Shown here: piece by piece, positions 36,714-46,920 of the stretch | How positions within the stretch are numbered: the first letter of the stretch is position 1 | Layout: each line of letters starts with the position of its first letter | Notes under the pieces: generated by a model | What the model was told of the DNA's origin: nothing | Seen by the model: the letters and a program-made list of their open reading frames with translations, nothing else | Databases searched by the model: none | Position numbers and translations under genes: made by a program | Source of the DNA: Paroceanicella profunda | GTDB taxonomy: Bacteria > Pseudomonadota > Alphaproteobacteria > Rhodobacterales > Rhodobacteraceae | Assembly: GCF_005887635.2 (NCBI RefSeq) | Contig: NZ_CP040821.1 | Span: 124,001 to 188,000, forward strand | Direction of reading: 5' to 3' | DNA: 64,000 nucleotides

Positions 36714-37045
36714 CGGGTCTTTCTTTCCTGCCGCCGCGGGATGCGCTGCGGGTCCGGGCTGCCGCGCGTCCGGGCGGGGCCCCGGGGCGGAGCATGGCGG
36801 GCCGGGCGGCCGGAGGCCAGCCCCGTCCCGGCCCCGAGGGGCCGCGCGCACTTGCACATCTGCACGGGGCAGCTAGCGCGATCGGCGGCGGGGGAAAGCG
36901 AAAGGCGCCCCCCGCGGACCGGGGAGCGCCCTTGCAGATCCTGGCCGTGTCGCCGCCGGCGGGGGCCTGTCGGACCGGGGGGAGGAGAGCCCGCCGGTTC
37001 GCCCGCCGCGTGACACGGCCCGGCGCGGCCGGAGCCGACGCCGTC
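36714..37045. other. intergenic stretch between the ABC operon and the kinase
   Basis: This 332-bp gap has no supported gene. It contains the hairpin at 36901-36933, and it should contain the promoter of the dihydroxyacetone kinase gene. No operator palindrome was seen. Confidence 0.55.
36901..36933 (-). terminator. hairpin terminator after the ABC sugar-transport operon
   Basis: Read on the minus strand, AAGGGCGCTCCCC pairs imperfectly with GGGGGGCGCCTTT across a short loop, and the sequence continues with a further CTTT. It lies about 110 bp after the ATPase stop at 37046, where a terminator is expected. Confidence 0.6.
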
Positions 37046-38104
<1,059 letters not shown>

Positions 38105-38108
38105 TTTC

Positions 38109-39359
38109 TTATCCTTTTACCGCGCCTGCCGAGAGGCCCTGCACCATGAAGCGTTCCAGCCAGACGAAGATCACCATGATCGGCACCGTGGCGATCACCG
38201 CGCCGGCCATCATCAGCTCGCGCGGCAGCTCCGAGGAGTTGAGCGAGGCCACGCCGCGGGGCAGCGTGAAGATGCCGGGGTCGTCGAGGAACATGAAGGC
38301 GAAGAGGAACTCGTTCCAGGCGATCATGAAAACATAGAGGCTCACCGAGGCGAGCGCGGGCAGGCTGAGCGGCATGGTGATCTTCGCGATCACCCCGAGC
38401 CGCGAGAGCCCGTCCATGAGGCCGGCCTCCTCCATCTCCGCCGGAAGGCCGCGGAAATAGCCCTGCAGCATGTAGAGCGCCACGGGAATGGTGGTGGCCG
38501 GGTAGACGATGAGCAGGCCGACGAGCGTGTTGCGCAGCTCGAGCTGGCTGAACACCGTGTAGAGCGGCAGTACCAGCACGATGGCCGGCACCATGTAGAT
38601 GAGCAGGATCGAGCGCGCGAAGGCCTCGCGGCCCCGGAAGCGCAGCCGCGCCACCGCATAGGCGCCCGGCACCGAGATCAGCAGCGTGAGCACCACGGTG
38701 GAGAAGGACACGATGCCCGAGTTCAGCAGGTAGGTGCCGAAGTTGAACTTCGTGAAAAGCTCCGTGTAGCTGGAGAACAGCCCGTCGCGGGTGATGTCGA
38801 TGGAAAAGTCGAGCGGGTTCTCCAGCAGCGCCGCCTGGGATTTCAGGCTGGTCATCACCATCACGTAGAAGGGCAGGGCCACGAACACGCTGAACACGAT
38901 GTAGCCCGCGCCCTTGGCGATGCGGATGATCAGCCGCTCGAAATCGTAGCGGCGCAGGCGGCCGGGCACGGCATCGCCGAGGCACATCCACAGCGACTGG
39001 CCGGTGAGCCCGGCGAAGAGCAGCAGCGCGAGCGCCTGCCACAGGGTGCCCTCGCCAAGCGGCAGCCCGAAGGGCGCGCCGAGCGCGGCGGCGACCAGCA
39101 CGACGAGCGCCGCCGCCATGGCCCCCCAGCGCCGGGTCCCGCCGGAGAGCACCAGCGTTGCCGCGGCGCCGCCGAGCCCGGCGAGCATGCCGGCGAGCAG
39201 CGGCGGGCGCGCCGGCAGCCCGGTGACGAGCGCCAGCGTGACGCCGATCACCGCCATCCACAGGAAGCCGAAGACCACCCCGGCCAGCACGGCCGCCGTG
39301 GTGCCCGAGGCAAAGCCGAAGCCGCCCCGGGCGATCATCGAACGCGAGGAAGTGGTCAT
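38109..39359 (-). CDS. ABC sugar permease (MalG type) with extra N-terminal membrane helices
   Basis: A 416-aa permease, against about 280 aa for the usual MalG relative. The C-terminal part (about residues 140-416) is a normal six-helix permease with the EAA loop [20 protein letters not shown]. The first about 130 residues form three to four extra hydrophobic segments ([49 protein letters not shown]) that I do not recognise. It partners the MalF-type permease one base upstream and the ATPase downstream. Confidence 0.92.
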   Translation of the reverse strand: MTTSSRSMIARGGFGFASGTTAAVLAGVVFGFLWMAVIGVTLALVTGLPARPPLLAGMLAGLGGAAATLVLSGGTRRWGAMAAALVVLVAAALGAPFGLPLGEGTLWQALALLLFAGLTGQSLWMCLGDAVPGRLRRYDFERLIIRIAKGAGYIVFSVFVALPFYVMVMTSLKSQAALLENPLDFSIDITRDGLFSSYTELFTKFNFGTYLLNSGIVSFSTVVLTLLISVPGAYAVARLRFRGREAFARSILLIYMVPAIVLVLPLYTVFSQLELRNTLVGLLIVYPATTIPVALYMLQGYFRGLPAEMEEAGLMDGLSRLGVIAKITMPLSLPALASVSLYVFMIAWNEFLFAFMFLDDPGIFTLPRGVASLNSSELPRELMMAGAVIATVPIMVIFVWLERFMVQGLSAGAVKG

Positions 39360-39360
39360 G

Positions 39361-40650
39361 TCAGCCCTCCTTCGGCGAGAAGCGGAAGAACACCAGCGAG
39401 AAGGCCAGCAGCACGAGGAACACCACCACGGCCACCGCGGCGCCGGCGCCGATGTTGGACAGGCCGATGGCCTGTTCGTAGACGTTCACGGTGAGGGTGC
39501 GGGTGCCCGCCGCCCCGCCGGTGAGCAGGAAGATGTCGTCGAACTTGTTGAAGGTCCAGATGAAGCGCATCAGGAACAGCGTGGCCAGGATGGCGGCGAG
39601 CTGGGGCAGCGACAGGTACCAGAACTGCTGGAAGGGCGTCGCGCCGTCGATCTCCGCGGCCTCGTACATGTCGGTGTTGATGGACTGCATCCGCGCCAGG
39701 ATGAACAGGAAGGACAGCGGAAAGTAGCGCCAGGCCTCGAACACCACCACGGTGGTGAGCGCCATCGGCATCTCGATGGTGTAGCCGAGAACCGAGACCG
39801 ACCCCATGGAGGTCTGGCCGAGGAAGTTGATCGGGCCGTGGCTGGCGCCGATCTGCTGCAGGATGGCGTTCAGCGCGCCGGAGTTCGGGTCCAGCAGCGT
39901 CACCCAGGTGTAGGCGACGGCGATGACCGGGGCCACGTAGGGAAACAGGAACAGCCCGCGCAGGAAGGCGCGGCCCTTGAACGGCTGGTTCAGGAGCAGC
40001 GCCCCGAAGAGGCCGAGCACCAGCGCGCCGCCGGTGCCGAACACTGTGTAGGAAATCGAGGTCCACAGCACGGCCCAGAATTCGTCGGCGTCGAACACCT
40101 TCACGAAGTTCTCGGTGGTGAAGGTGAAGTTGGTGAGCGGGTTCTCGCCCGAGCCGGTGATGGTCGGTGCGGAGCCCTCCAGCAGGCTCTCCGGGTCTTC
40201 CACCGCGCGGTCCGGCACGAAGGCGGCCTCCAGGCGCACCCGGTCGCTCGGCTCCATGTCGCCGATCACGCAGGTGAAGGCGGTGGCCTCCACCGTGCAG
40301 CGCGGGTCGTCCACGGTGGCGGTGAAGCCCTCGGGGATGGTGTCGGAGAAGTCCACGTTGCGCAGCGGCAGGTTGGGCGAGGAGTTGCGGGCGGTGTAGA
40401 TCACCTCCACGGCCTCTCCCGCGGCGACGCCGTCACCGCGCACGCGCTCGTTGATCGTGGGTTCGGGCGGGCGCAGGTCCGCCAGCCCCACGGGCTTGGC
40501 GCTGATCCAGAAATTGGCGATCAGCGGCAGCAGCACCATCAGCGCCACGATGGCGAAGGTGGGGGCGAGGAAGGCCCATGCCAGGCGCGCCTCGCGCCTG
40601 GCAAGCGGGCCCGCCCCCTTCGGCGGGCCTTTGTGTTCGGACATGGTCAT
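39361..40650 (-). CDS. ABC sugar permease (MalF type) with periplasmic insertion
   Basis: A 429-aa permease. TM1 (about residues 25-50) is followed by an insertion of roughly 120 residues (VEVIYTARNSSPNLPLRNVD, ... GDMEPSDRVRLEAAF) before TM2, resembling the beta-sandwich DUF11/CARDB type. The core permease then follows, with its EAA-like loop (EAAEIDGATPFQQFWYLSLPQ). MalF of E. coli also has a periplasmic P2 loop at this place. The start is the ATG at 40650, with GGA five bases upstream; a second ATG lies at 40644. Confidence 0.92.
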   Translation of the reverse strand: MTMSEHKGPPKGAGPLARREARLAWAFLAPTFAIVALMVLLPLIANFWISAKPVGLADLRPPEPTINERVRGDGVAAGEAVEVIYTARNSSPNLPLRNVDFSDTIPEGFTATVDDPRCTVEATAFTCVIGDMEPSDRVRLEAAFVPDRAVEDPESLLEGSAPTITGSGENPLTNFTFTTENFVKVFDADEFWAVLWTSISYTVFGTGGALVLGLFGALLLNQPFKGRAFLRGLFLFPYVAPVIAVAYTWVTLLDPNSGALNAILQQIGASHGPINFLGQTSMGSVSVLGYTIEMPMALTTVVVFEAWRYFPLSFLFILARMQSINTDMYEAAEIDGATPFQQFWYLSLPQLAAILATLFLMRFIWTFNKFDDIFLLTGGAAGTRTLTVNVYEQAIGLSNIGAGAAVAVVVFLVLLAFSLVFFRFSPKEG

Positions 40651-40661
40651 GTCGATCCGTT

Positions 40662-42008
40662 TCAGAGGCCGGAGATGCCGTCGTTGATCTGCTCGACGGC
40701 GGTGTCCGCGTCGATCTCGCCGTCGATGAAGCGGCGGGTGACCTGGTTGATGACGCCCGAGTTGATGATCTTCGAGGCGGTGGCAAGCGCGCCTTCCTCG
40801 ACACCCCAGCGCTTGGCGGTGTTCAGCCCGTCAACCAGCTCGTCGATGACCTCCTTGGGGTAGAGATCGGCCAGCGGTGCCTTGCGGTCCACGCCCACGG
40901 GCAGCTCCGACCATTCCTTCACGAACTTCTCCGGATCGTCCTCGGTGCCGCGGCGCACCGGGAACTGGCCCTCGGGGCCCACGGAGAGGGTCTGCGCATA
41001 GCCGTCGCCCATCGCGTATTCCACGAATTCCATCGCGGCATCCGCGTTGGCCGAGGTGGTCACGCCGAAGTACTTGATCTCCGCCCAGGTGGCGCCTTCG
41101 GGGTTCGAGGGGCCGGAGAGCGTGGTCACGATGCCGGTCTTGTCGGCAAGCTCGCGGCTGGTGGGGTCGGAGGTGATGGTCGGCGGCGCGCTGTCGCGCA
41201 GGCCGGCCAGCTCGTCGAGGATGTAGGGCGACCACAGGATCATCGCCGCCTTGCCGGCGAAGTAGATCTCACGCGACTGCTTCCAGTAGAGATCGCCCGG
41301 AGGCGAGGCTTTCGCGAGCACCTTGTAGAACTCGAGACCTTCCTTCAGCTTCTCCGGGTCGAAGCCCACGCTGCCGTCCGCCTTGATCGGGGTGGCGCCA
41401 TTGGCCAGCAGGATGTGCTCCAGCGCCTGGTTCATCGAGTTCTCGTCGATCTTCGTGGCGGCCACGAAGCCGTACATCTCTGGCGGGTTCGAGAGCTTCT
41501 CGATCGCGGCCTCGATGTTGGCGTAGCTGTTGGGCGGCTCCAGGCCGTTCTCCTCGAACAGGTCCTTGCGGTAGACGACCATCTGGGTCCAGCCGTCCAC
41601 CGGAACGGCGGCATAGTCCCCGTCGATGTCGGTGGTGGCAAGGGCGCCGGGGGCGAAGGTGTCCGCGCCCAGGTCCTCGACGATCTCGGTGTCGGAATCG
41701 ATGTCCAGGATGCCGGCCTCGGCCCAGGGCTGCACGTATTGCAGCGTGGTGTAGATCACGTCCGGCAGGTCATTGGCCGCGAAGGCGGCGGTGGCGCGCT
41801 TGCCCAGGTCGCTCTCGGTCACCGGGATGATCTCGACCGTGTGGCCGGTCGCCTCGGTGAAGGACTCCGCGAGGGCCTGCTGCTTGGCGAGGCGCTCGGG
41901 CTGCTCCTCCGTGGTCCAGAACCGGATCTGCTCAGCCAGGGCTGCGTTGCTGGTGAGCGCGCAGGTGGCAACGAACAACGGCAGGCGGATGTGTCGGAAC
42001 AAGGTCAT
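40662..42008 (-). CDS. ABC sugar-importer substrate-binding protein
   Basis: A 448-aa periplasmic binding protein (family 1 extracellular solute-binding). Signal peptide cleaved near NAALAEQI (residue 25), then IRFWTTEEQPERLAKQQALA, DLPDVIYTTLQY, GWTQMVVYRKDLFEENGL and GKAAMILWSPYILDE, typical of glycoside/sugar binders. The start at 42008 has GAGAGGAAG upstream. It precedes the MalF/MalG/MalK genes in the same direction, 34 bp after the LacI regulator gene. Confidence 0.94.
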   Translation of the reverse strand: MTLFRHIRLPLFVATCALTSNAALAEQIRFWTTEEQPERLAKQQALAESFTEATGHTVEIIPVTESDLGKRATAAFAANDLPDVIYTTLQYVQPWAEAGILDIDSDTEIVEDLGADTFAPGALATTDIDGDYAAVPVDGWTQMVVYRKDLFEENGLEPPNSYANIEAAIEKLSNPPEMYGFVAATKIDENSMNQALEHILLANGATPIKADGSVGFDPEKLKEGLEFYKVLAKASPPGDLYWKQSREIYFAGKAAMILWSPYILDELAGLRDSAPPTITSDPTSRELADKTGIVTTLSGPSNPEGATWAEIKYFGVTTSANADAAMEFVEYAMGDGYAQTLSVGPEGQFPVRRGTEDDPEKFVKEWSELPVGVDRKAPLADLYPKEVIDELVDGLNTAKRWGVEEGALATASKIINSGVINQVTRRFIDGEIDADTAVEQINDGISGL

Positions 42009-42042
42009 GTTGCTTCCTCTCCTGTGGTGTTTTGGTTTGATA

Positions 42043-43092
42043 TCAGGCGGCGGAACGTTTGAGCCGCTCCGCCAGGGCTTCGGGCGTGAGCGTGGGCGCA
42101 CCGAGGGTGGCCCGGTCGACGAATGTGGCCGGCCGCAACCGCTGCAGCAGCGCGGCCGTGGTGCCCTGCAGGAGCGCGATCAGCATTTCCGCCGTCCAGG
42201 CGCCGGCGTTGCGCGCGTCCTGCGAGAAGGTGCTCAGCGGCGGCTGGTGGAAGGCGGCGAACTGCACGTCGCCATAGCCGATCACGCTCACCTCGCAGCC
42301 CGGCTGCAGCCCGGCGTCGCGCAGCGCGTGCATCACGCCGAAGGCCAGCACATCGAGGCCGCAGAGGATGGCCGTGGGCGGCTCGGGCAGGGCGAGCAGG
42401 TCGCGCGCGGCCGCGGCCCCGTCGGCCGAATCGAGCCCGGCCTCGATGACCAGCTCGCCGTCCAGCCCGGCCGCGGCGGCTGCCTCCCCGAAGGCCTCGC
42501 GCTGCAGGCGGGCGAAATTCACCTCCGTGGGCGCGCAGATGAAGCCGATGCGCCGGTGTCCCAACCCGACGGCGCGGCGCACCGCCTCGCGCATCGCCGG
42601 CCCGCAATCGATGTCGAGCCAGGCGAAATCCTCCGGGCTGCGGGTGCGCCCGTAGCACACGAAGGGAAAGCCGGTGCGGTTCAGGAAGGCCACGCGCGGG
42701 TCGTCCGTGAGGGTGCGGGTGAGGATCAGCCCGTCCACCTTGCGCCCGGCGATCAGCCGCTCGTAGGTCGGCTGCCAGTCCTGCGCGGAGGGGGAACTGG
42801 CCACCAGCAGATCGAGCCCGCGCTGCTCCAGCACCGCCGTGGCGCCGCGCAGGAACTGCACCAGGAAGGGGCTGGAGATGTCCAGCTCGTCGCCCGGCAG
42901 CACGATGCCCACCGTGTCCAGCCGGCCGCGCTTGAGGTTCCGCGCCGCGCTGGAGGCGGTGTAGCCCAGCGAGAGGGCGGTGCGCGTCACCCGCTCCCGC
43001 GTGTCTTCGGAAATGTCGGGATAGCCGTTGAGGGCCCGCGAGACGGTGCTCTTCGCGAGGTTCAGTTCACGGGCGATCTGGTCGATCGTCAC
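42043..43092 (-). CDS. LacI-family transcriptional regulator
   Basis: A 349-aa repressor. N-terminal helix-turn-helix and hinge (MTIDQIARELNLAKSTVSRA, LNGYPDISEDTRERV), then a sugar-binding domain (GIVLPGDELDISSPFLVQFL, FVCYGRTRSPEDFAWLDIDC). It resembles AglR-type repressors of alpha-glucoside genes. It heads the ABC operon on its strand and diverges from the phosphorylase gene, so one operator region (43202-43235) could control both. Confidence 0.93.
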   Translation of the reverse strand: MTIDQIARELNLAKSTVSRALNGYPDISEDTRERVTRTALSLGYTASSAARNLKRGRLDTVGIVLPGDELDISSPFLVQFLRGATAVLEQRGLDLLVASSPSAQDWQPTYERLIAGRKVDGLILTRTLTDDPRVAFLNRTGFPFVCYGRTRSPEDFAWLDIDCGPAMREAVRRAVGLGHRRIGFICAPTEVNFARLQREAFGEAAAAAGLDGELVIEAGLDSADGAAAARDLLALPEPPTAILCGLDVLAFGVMHALRDAGLQPGCEVSVIGYGDVQFAAFHQPPLSTFSQDARNAGAWTAEMLIALLQGTTAALLQRLRPATFVDRATLGAPTLTPEALAERLKRSAA

Positions 43093-43201
43093 GTTTCTCC
43101 GATGCGTCGCGATGGGAGCCTCCTCTGGTGCTTTTCCTCCGCGATCTGCGCCGCGGCCTCTTGATGGCGCAGACCATATGTTGACAGTATGGGGCGCGCA
43201 A

Positions 43202-43235
43202 CGAAACTTTCCGAAACCGTATCCGGGAGTTTCGG
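43202..43235. promoter_or_regulatory. three CGAAAC half-sites, probable LacI operator region
   Basis: CGAAAC occurs at 43202-43207 and, as CCGAAAC, at 43211-43217; an inverted copy GTTTCGG is at 43229-43235. They lie between the LacI start (43092) and the phosphorylase start (43266). A TTGACA box at 43181 upstream of the plus-strand gene puts the repeats over its core promoter. Binding by the adjacent LacI protein is inferred. Confidence 0.55.
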
Positions 43236-43265
43236 AGCCTGACAGGATGAGAGGAGAGAACGCTC

Positions 43266-45023
43266 GTGAATGCCCATGGCAGCGACACGCCCGACAGCGC
43301 GAAGACCGGCGGAAAAACCCCGGTGAGACAGCGGCTTGAGGCCCTTCTGGCCACCATCTACCCCGCAGGCCAGACCGCCTGGCTGATGGGGGAGCTGGAA
43401 GGCCGCCTGGCCCGCGGCAACCATGCCGCCAGCCGCCCCGCCCCGAAACAGATCGACGAGTCGGACGTGGTGCTGATCACCTACGGCGATTCGGTCCTGG
43501 ACGGGGACACCGTGCCGCTGACGGCGCTGAAGGCCTTCATGGAGGGCCCGGCGCAGGGCATGTTCAGCGCCGTGCACGTGCTGCCCTTCTACCCCTGGAC
43601 CTCGGATGACGGCTTCTCCGTCACCGATTACCGGGCGGTGGACGCGAAGCTGGGCGGCTGGGCGGAGGTGGCCGACCTCGCCGCGCATCACGATCTGATG
43701 GCGGATGCGGTGGTCAACCACATCTCCGCCGAGAGCGCCTGGTTCGAAGCCTTCCGCGCCGGCGAAGAGCCCTACACCGGCTACTTCAGCACCCGCGACC
43801 CGGCGGAGGACCTCTCCGCCGTCACCCGCCCGCGCGCCACGCCGCTGCTCACCCCGGTGGAGACCGCCTCCGGCGTGAAGCATGTCTGGACCACGTTCAG
43901 CGCCGACCAGGTGGACCTGGACTACGCGAACCCGCAGGTGTTCCTGGAAGTGGCGGACCTGATGCTGTTCTACGTGGAGCAGGGCGCGCGCCTCATCCGG
44001 CTGGACGCCATCGGCTTCATCTGGAAGGAGCCGGGCACCAGCTGCATGCACCTGCCCCAGGCGCATGGCATCATCCAGGCGATCCGGATGATCCTCGACC
44101 ATGTCGCCCCCGGCACGATCCTGATCACCGAGACCAACGTGCCGCATGCCGACAACATCAGCTATTTCGGCGACGGCACGAACGAAGCCCACATGGTCTA
44201 CCAGTTCCCGCTGCCGCCGCTGGTGATGCATGCCTTCCTGAACGGGGACGGGACGAAGCTGAAATCCTGGCTCTCCACGCTGGAGCCGGCGCCGGGCGAC
44301 GCGACCTTCTTCAACTTCCTCTCCTCGCATGACGGGGTGGGCCTGCGCCCGGTGGAAGGGCTGCTGGACAAGGCGGAAATCGACGCGATGGTGGAACACG
44401 TGCGCGCCGGGGGCGGGCAGGTGTCGATGCGCGCCACGCCGACCGGCGAGTCTCCCTATGAGCTGAACACCACTTATCTCGACGGCCTGTCCCGCCCGGG
44501 CGACAGCGCGCAGACCATCGCGGCGCGGATGCTGGCGGCGCAGAGCATCCTCGTGGCGCTGGCCGGGGTGCCGGCGGTCTACGTGCACTCGCTGCTCGGC
44601 TCGCGCAACGACACCGAGGGGCTGGCGCGCACCGGCCGGGCGCGCTCGATCAACCGCGCCAAGCTGGACCGGGCGGCGCTGGACGCGGATCTCGCCAATC
44701 CGACCAGCCTGCGCGCCCGCGTCTTCGCCGGCCACCGCGCGCTGCTGGACCTGCGCCGCAGCCTGCCGGCCTTCCACCCCAAGGCGGCGCAGGAGGTGCT
44801 GGAGAGCGCCCCCGGTGTCTTCGCGCTGCGGCGCGGCGCGGGGGAGGACGCGGTCTGCGTGCTGGTGAACCTCACCGACGCGGCGTGCGACGTGCCCCTT
44901 CCCCAGGCGGCAGCCGGGTTCGCCCGCCTGCTCGACCCGACGGGCGTGGAGGCCCTCTCCGGTGCGCCCGGCGCCACGATCGCCCTGCCGCCCTACGGCG
45001 TGCGCTGGCTGACCGCGCGCTGA
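43266..45023 (+). CDS. GH13 subfamily-18 disaccharide phosphorylase (glucosylglycerate/glucosylglycerol or sucrose type)
   Basis: A 585-aa cytoplasmic enzyme expected to split a glucoside with phosphate, giving glucose 1-phosphate. Catalytic residues are in place: nucleophile Asp247 (RLDAIGF), acid/base Glu289 (LITETNV) and the stabilising Asp356 (SSHDGVGL). It is longer than sucrose phosphorylases (about 490-505 aa) and nearer the glucosylglycerate phosphorylase type (about 560). The GTG start has AGGAG 9 bp upstream. The divergent LacI-ABC genes probably import its substrate, perhaps a compatible solute such as glucosylglycerate or glucosylglycerol. Confidence 0.9.
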   Translation: MNAHGSDTPDSAKTGGKTPVRQRLEALLATIYPAGQTAWLMGELEGRLARGNHAASRPAPKQIDESDVVLITYGDSVLDGDTVPLTALKAFMEGPAQGMFSAVHVLPFYPWTSDDGFSVTDYRAVDAKLGGWAEVADLAAHHDLMADAVVNHISAESAWFEAFRAGEEPYTGYFSTRDPAEDLSAVTRPRATPLLTPVETASGVKHVWTTFSADQVDLDYANPQVFLEVADLMLFYVEQGARLIRLDAIGFIWKEPGTSCMHLPQAHGIIQAIRMILDHVAPGTILITETNVPHADNISYFGDGTNEAHMVYQFPLPPLVMHAFLNGDGTKLKSWLSTLEPAPGDATFFNFLSSHDGVGLRPVEGLLDKAEIDAMVEHVRAGGGQVSMRATPTGESPYELNTTYLDGLSRPGDSAQTIAARMLAAQSILVALAGVPAVYVHSLLGSRNDTEGLARTGRARSINRAKLDRAALDADLANPTSLRARVFAGHRALLDLRRSLPAFHPKAAQEVLESAPGVFALRRGAGEDAVCVLVNLTDAACDVPLPQAAAGFARLLDPTGVEALSGAPGATIALPPYGVRWLTAR

Positions 45024-45355
45024 ACCGACCCGCCCGGGCCCGCGGCATCCGCCGGCCCGGGCCGCTGCTCCGCCGGCTGCCCTGACACGGGCAGCCGACC
45101 TTCGCCCCCCCCGCACCGCGCCCGCACAACCGCGCCCCCGGCCTGCCCGCGCGCGCCCCCCGCGCCCCGGCCCCGTGCCCCCGCCCCCCGACAGCCTGGC
45201 CGCGATGCCCCTTGTGCGCCGCGGCGCGGAAGGTGATCTTCGGGCGTTGACTGTCCGCGAATATCGAATACCGTATACGCTACCAATTTCCGGGCAGCGG
45301 CGAGTCGCTGCCTTGATTCTGAGCAGACAAGCCACCTCGGAAAGGGTAGCCCGCC
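45024..45355. other. intergenic stretch between phosphorylase and TRAP operon
   Basis: A 332-bp gap with no supported gene. Right after the phosphorylase stop a long GC hairpin (45032-45062, arms GCCCGGGCC / GGCCCGGGC) could act in termination, although it has no T-run. The right end holds the GntR-type operator and the TRAP promoter. Confidence 0.55.
45266..45278. promoter_or_regulatory. operator copy A (GAATACCGTATAC) upstream of TRAP dctPQM
   Basis: A match to the consensus RWATWCCGTATAC shared by four sites in the window, centred about 84 bp before the dctP start. It is one mismatch from the near-perfect palindrome at 55647. It probably binds the GntR regulator encoded at 58690-59343. 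Confidence 0.7.
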
Positions 45356-46309
45356 ATGAAGTTCACATTCGCCTTCGCGTTGTCGGCTGTTGCGCTGGCC
45401 TCCGCCGTCAGTGCCCGGGCCGACGAGGCCACCCTGCGGGCCGCCACCTTCACCACGATCAACACGACCTGGGGCGCGCCGTTCAAGCTGTTCGCCGATC
45501 ACGTGAACGAGGTGGGCAAGGGCGAGGTGAAGATCGACATCATCGGCCCTGAGGCGCTGCCGGCCACCGAGCAGCCGAACGCCCTGCGCGACGGGCTCAT
45601 CGACATCGCCGTCACCGTGCCCGGCCACTACAAGCAGATCGTGCCGGAGGCGAATGCGCAGGATCTCTCGAACATGCTGCTGGAGGAACAGCGCGCCTCC
45701 GGCGGATACGCCCTTCTGCAGGACGTGATCCGCCAGAAGCTGGGCGCGGAGATGCTCACCTCCTACGGGCCGGGGGTGAAGTTCCACCTCTACCTCACCG
45801 AGGACATCGCCTCCGCCGCCGACCTGGACGGCATGCGCATCCGCAGCCAGCCGCTGTTCAACCCGTTCCTCGCCGCGCTGGGGGTGAGCCCGATGACCCT
45901 GCCGATCCCGGATGTCTACACCGCGCTGGAACGCGGCGTGGTGCAGGGCTACGCCTTCCCCGCCTGGGGCATCCAGGACCTCGGCTGGGACAAGATGACC
46001 CGGGTCCGGGTGGAGCCCGGCTTCTACAACGTCGTGGTGAACGTGATGATGAACGAGGCGCGCTGGCAGGGCCTCACGCAGGCGCAGCGCAAGGTGCTGA
46101 CGGACTCGGTCGCCTGGTTCGAGACCACCATGCAGGGCTACATGGCCGATCTCTCCGAGCAGAACGCCGCCGCCCAGGATGCCGCCGGCATCAAGGCGGT
46201 GGATCTCGGGGCGGATTTCGCCACCCGGGCGAGCGACGTCTACTGGGACGAGCTGGAGAAGATCAGCCCGGACGCCATCCCCGCCCTGCGCGCGAAGCTG
46301 ATGAAGTGA
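45356..46309 (+). CDS. dctP: TRAP transporter substrate-binding protein DctP
   Basis: A 317-aa periplasmic protein with a signal peptide (cleavage near ARADEA, residue 22). Features of the family: GAPFKLFADHVNEVGKGEVK, the conserved Arg in DGMRIRSQP that pairs with substrate carboxylate, and TALERGVVQGYAFPAWGIQD. It is the first gene of a complete dctP-Q-M set, 77 bp after an operator copy. A clear paralogue lies at 59391-60356. TRAP systems import carboxylates and related acids with sodium. Confidence 0.94.
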   Translation: MKFTFAFALSAVALASAVSARADEATLRAATFTTINTTWGAPFKLFADHVNEVGKGEVKIDIIGPEALPATEQPNALRDGLIDIAVTVPGHYKQIVPEANAQDLSNMLLEEQRASGGYALLQDVIRQKLGAEMLTSYGPGVKFHLYLTEDIASAADLDGMRIRSQPLFNPFLAALGVSPMTLPIPDVYTALERGVVQGYAFPAWGIQDLGWDKMTRVRVEPGFYNVVVNVMMNEARWQGLTQAQRKVLTDSVAWFETTMQGYMADLSEQNAAAQDAAGIKAVDLGADFATRASDVYWDELEKISPDAIPALRAKLMK

Positions 46310-46379
46310 GCGCGATGGCCCCCCTGCAGCCCGTGACCCCGGCGGTGCCGGCCCGCTGCCGGCGCGGGGCGAGGGTGTC

Positions 46380-46919
46380 ATGATGGCCCTCGCCCGCGCA
46401 TACGCGCTCTTCGTCGCCGCACTCGCCTGGGTGGCGGGCCTGCTGATCTGCTTCCTCGTGGTCGCCATCGGCGCCGAGGCCATCCTGCGCAGCCTCGGGC
46501 TGGGGGTGATCCGCGGCGTGGTCGACCTCTCCGAGCACGCGATGTTCAACATCGCCGTGCTGGCCGCGCCCTGGATCCTGCGCCACAACCTGCACATCCG
46601 CGTGGACGTGCTCGTCACCCACCTGCCCAAGCGGCTGGGGGAGGCGGCGGAGCTGCTCACCAGCCTCACCGGCCTCGTCACCTGCGCGGTGATCACCTGG
46701 TACGGGGTGCGTGTCTTCGCCACCTCCTGGAGCCGGGGCGAGCTGATCTTCAGCGAGCTCATCATCCCGGACTGGTGGCTGCAGTGGCAGATTCCGCTCG
46801 CCACCGCGCTGCTGGCGGTGGAATTCGCCCGGCGGGTGGCGCTGGCCGCCCGTCCGCTCCGCTCCGGGCGCGCGGGCCCGGCCGAGCCGATGGCACCGCG
46901 CATCGAGGACGGGATCTGA
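46380..46919 (+). CDS. dctQ: TRAP transporter small permease DctQ
   Basis: A 179-aa membrane protein with four predicted helices and the DctQ-type segments LRHNLHIRVDVLVTHLPKRL and WLQWQIPLATALL. It is 70 bp after dctP and ends 1 bp before dctM, the standard order. An alternative start three bases downstream is possible (MMAL). Confidence 0.92.
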   Translation: MMALARAYALFVAALAWVAGLLICFLVVAIGAEAILRSLGLGVIRGVVDLSEHAMFNIAVLAAPWILRHNLHIRVDVLVTHLPKRLGEAAELLTSLTGLVTCAVITWYGVRVFATSWSRGELIFSELIIPDWWLQWQIPLATALLAVEFARRVALAARPLRSGRAGPAEPMAPRIEDGI

Positions 46920-46920
46920 C

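Noticed and set aside
45032..45062. Rho-independent terminator after the GH13 phosphorylase
   Set aside because: The GC hairpin is strong but no T-run follows; it is noted only within the intergenic entry.
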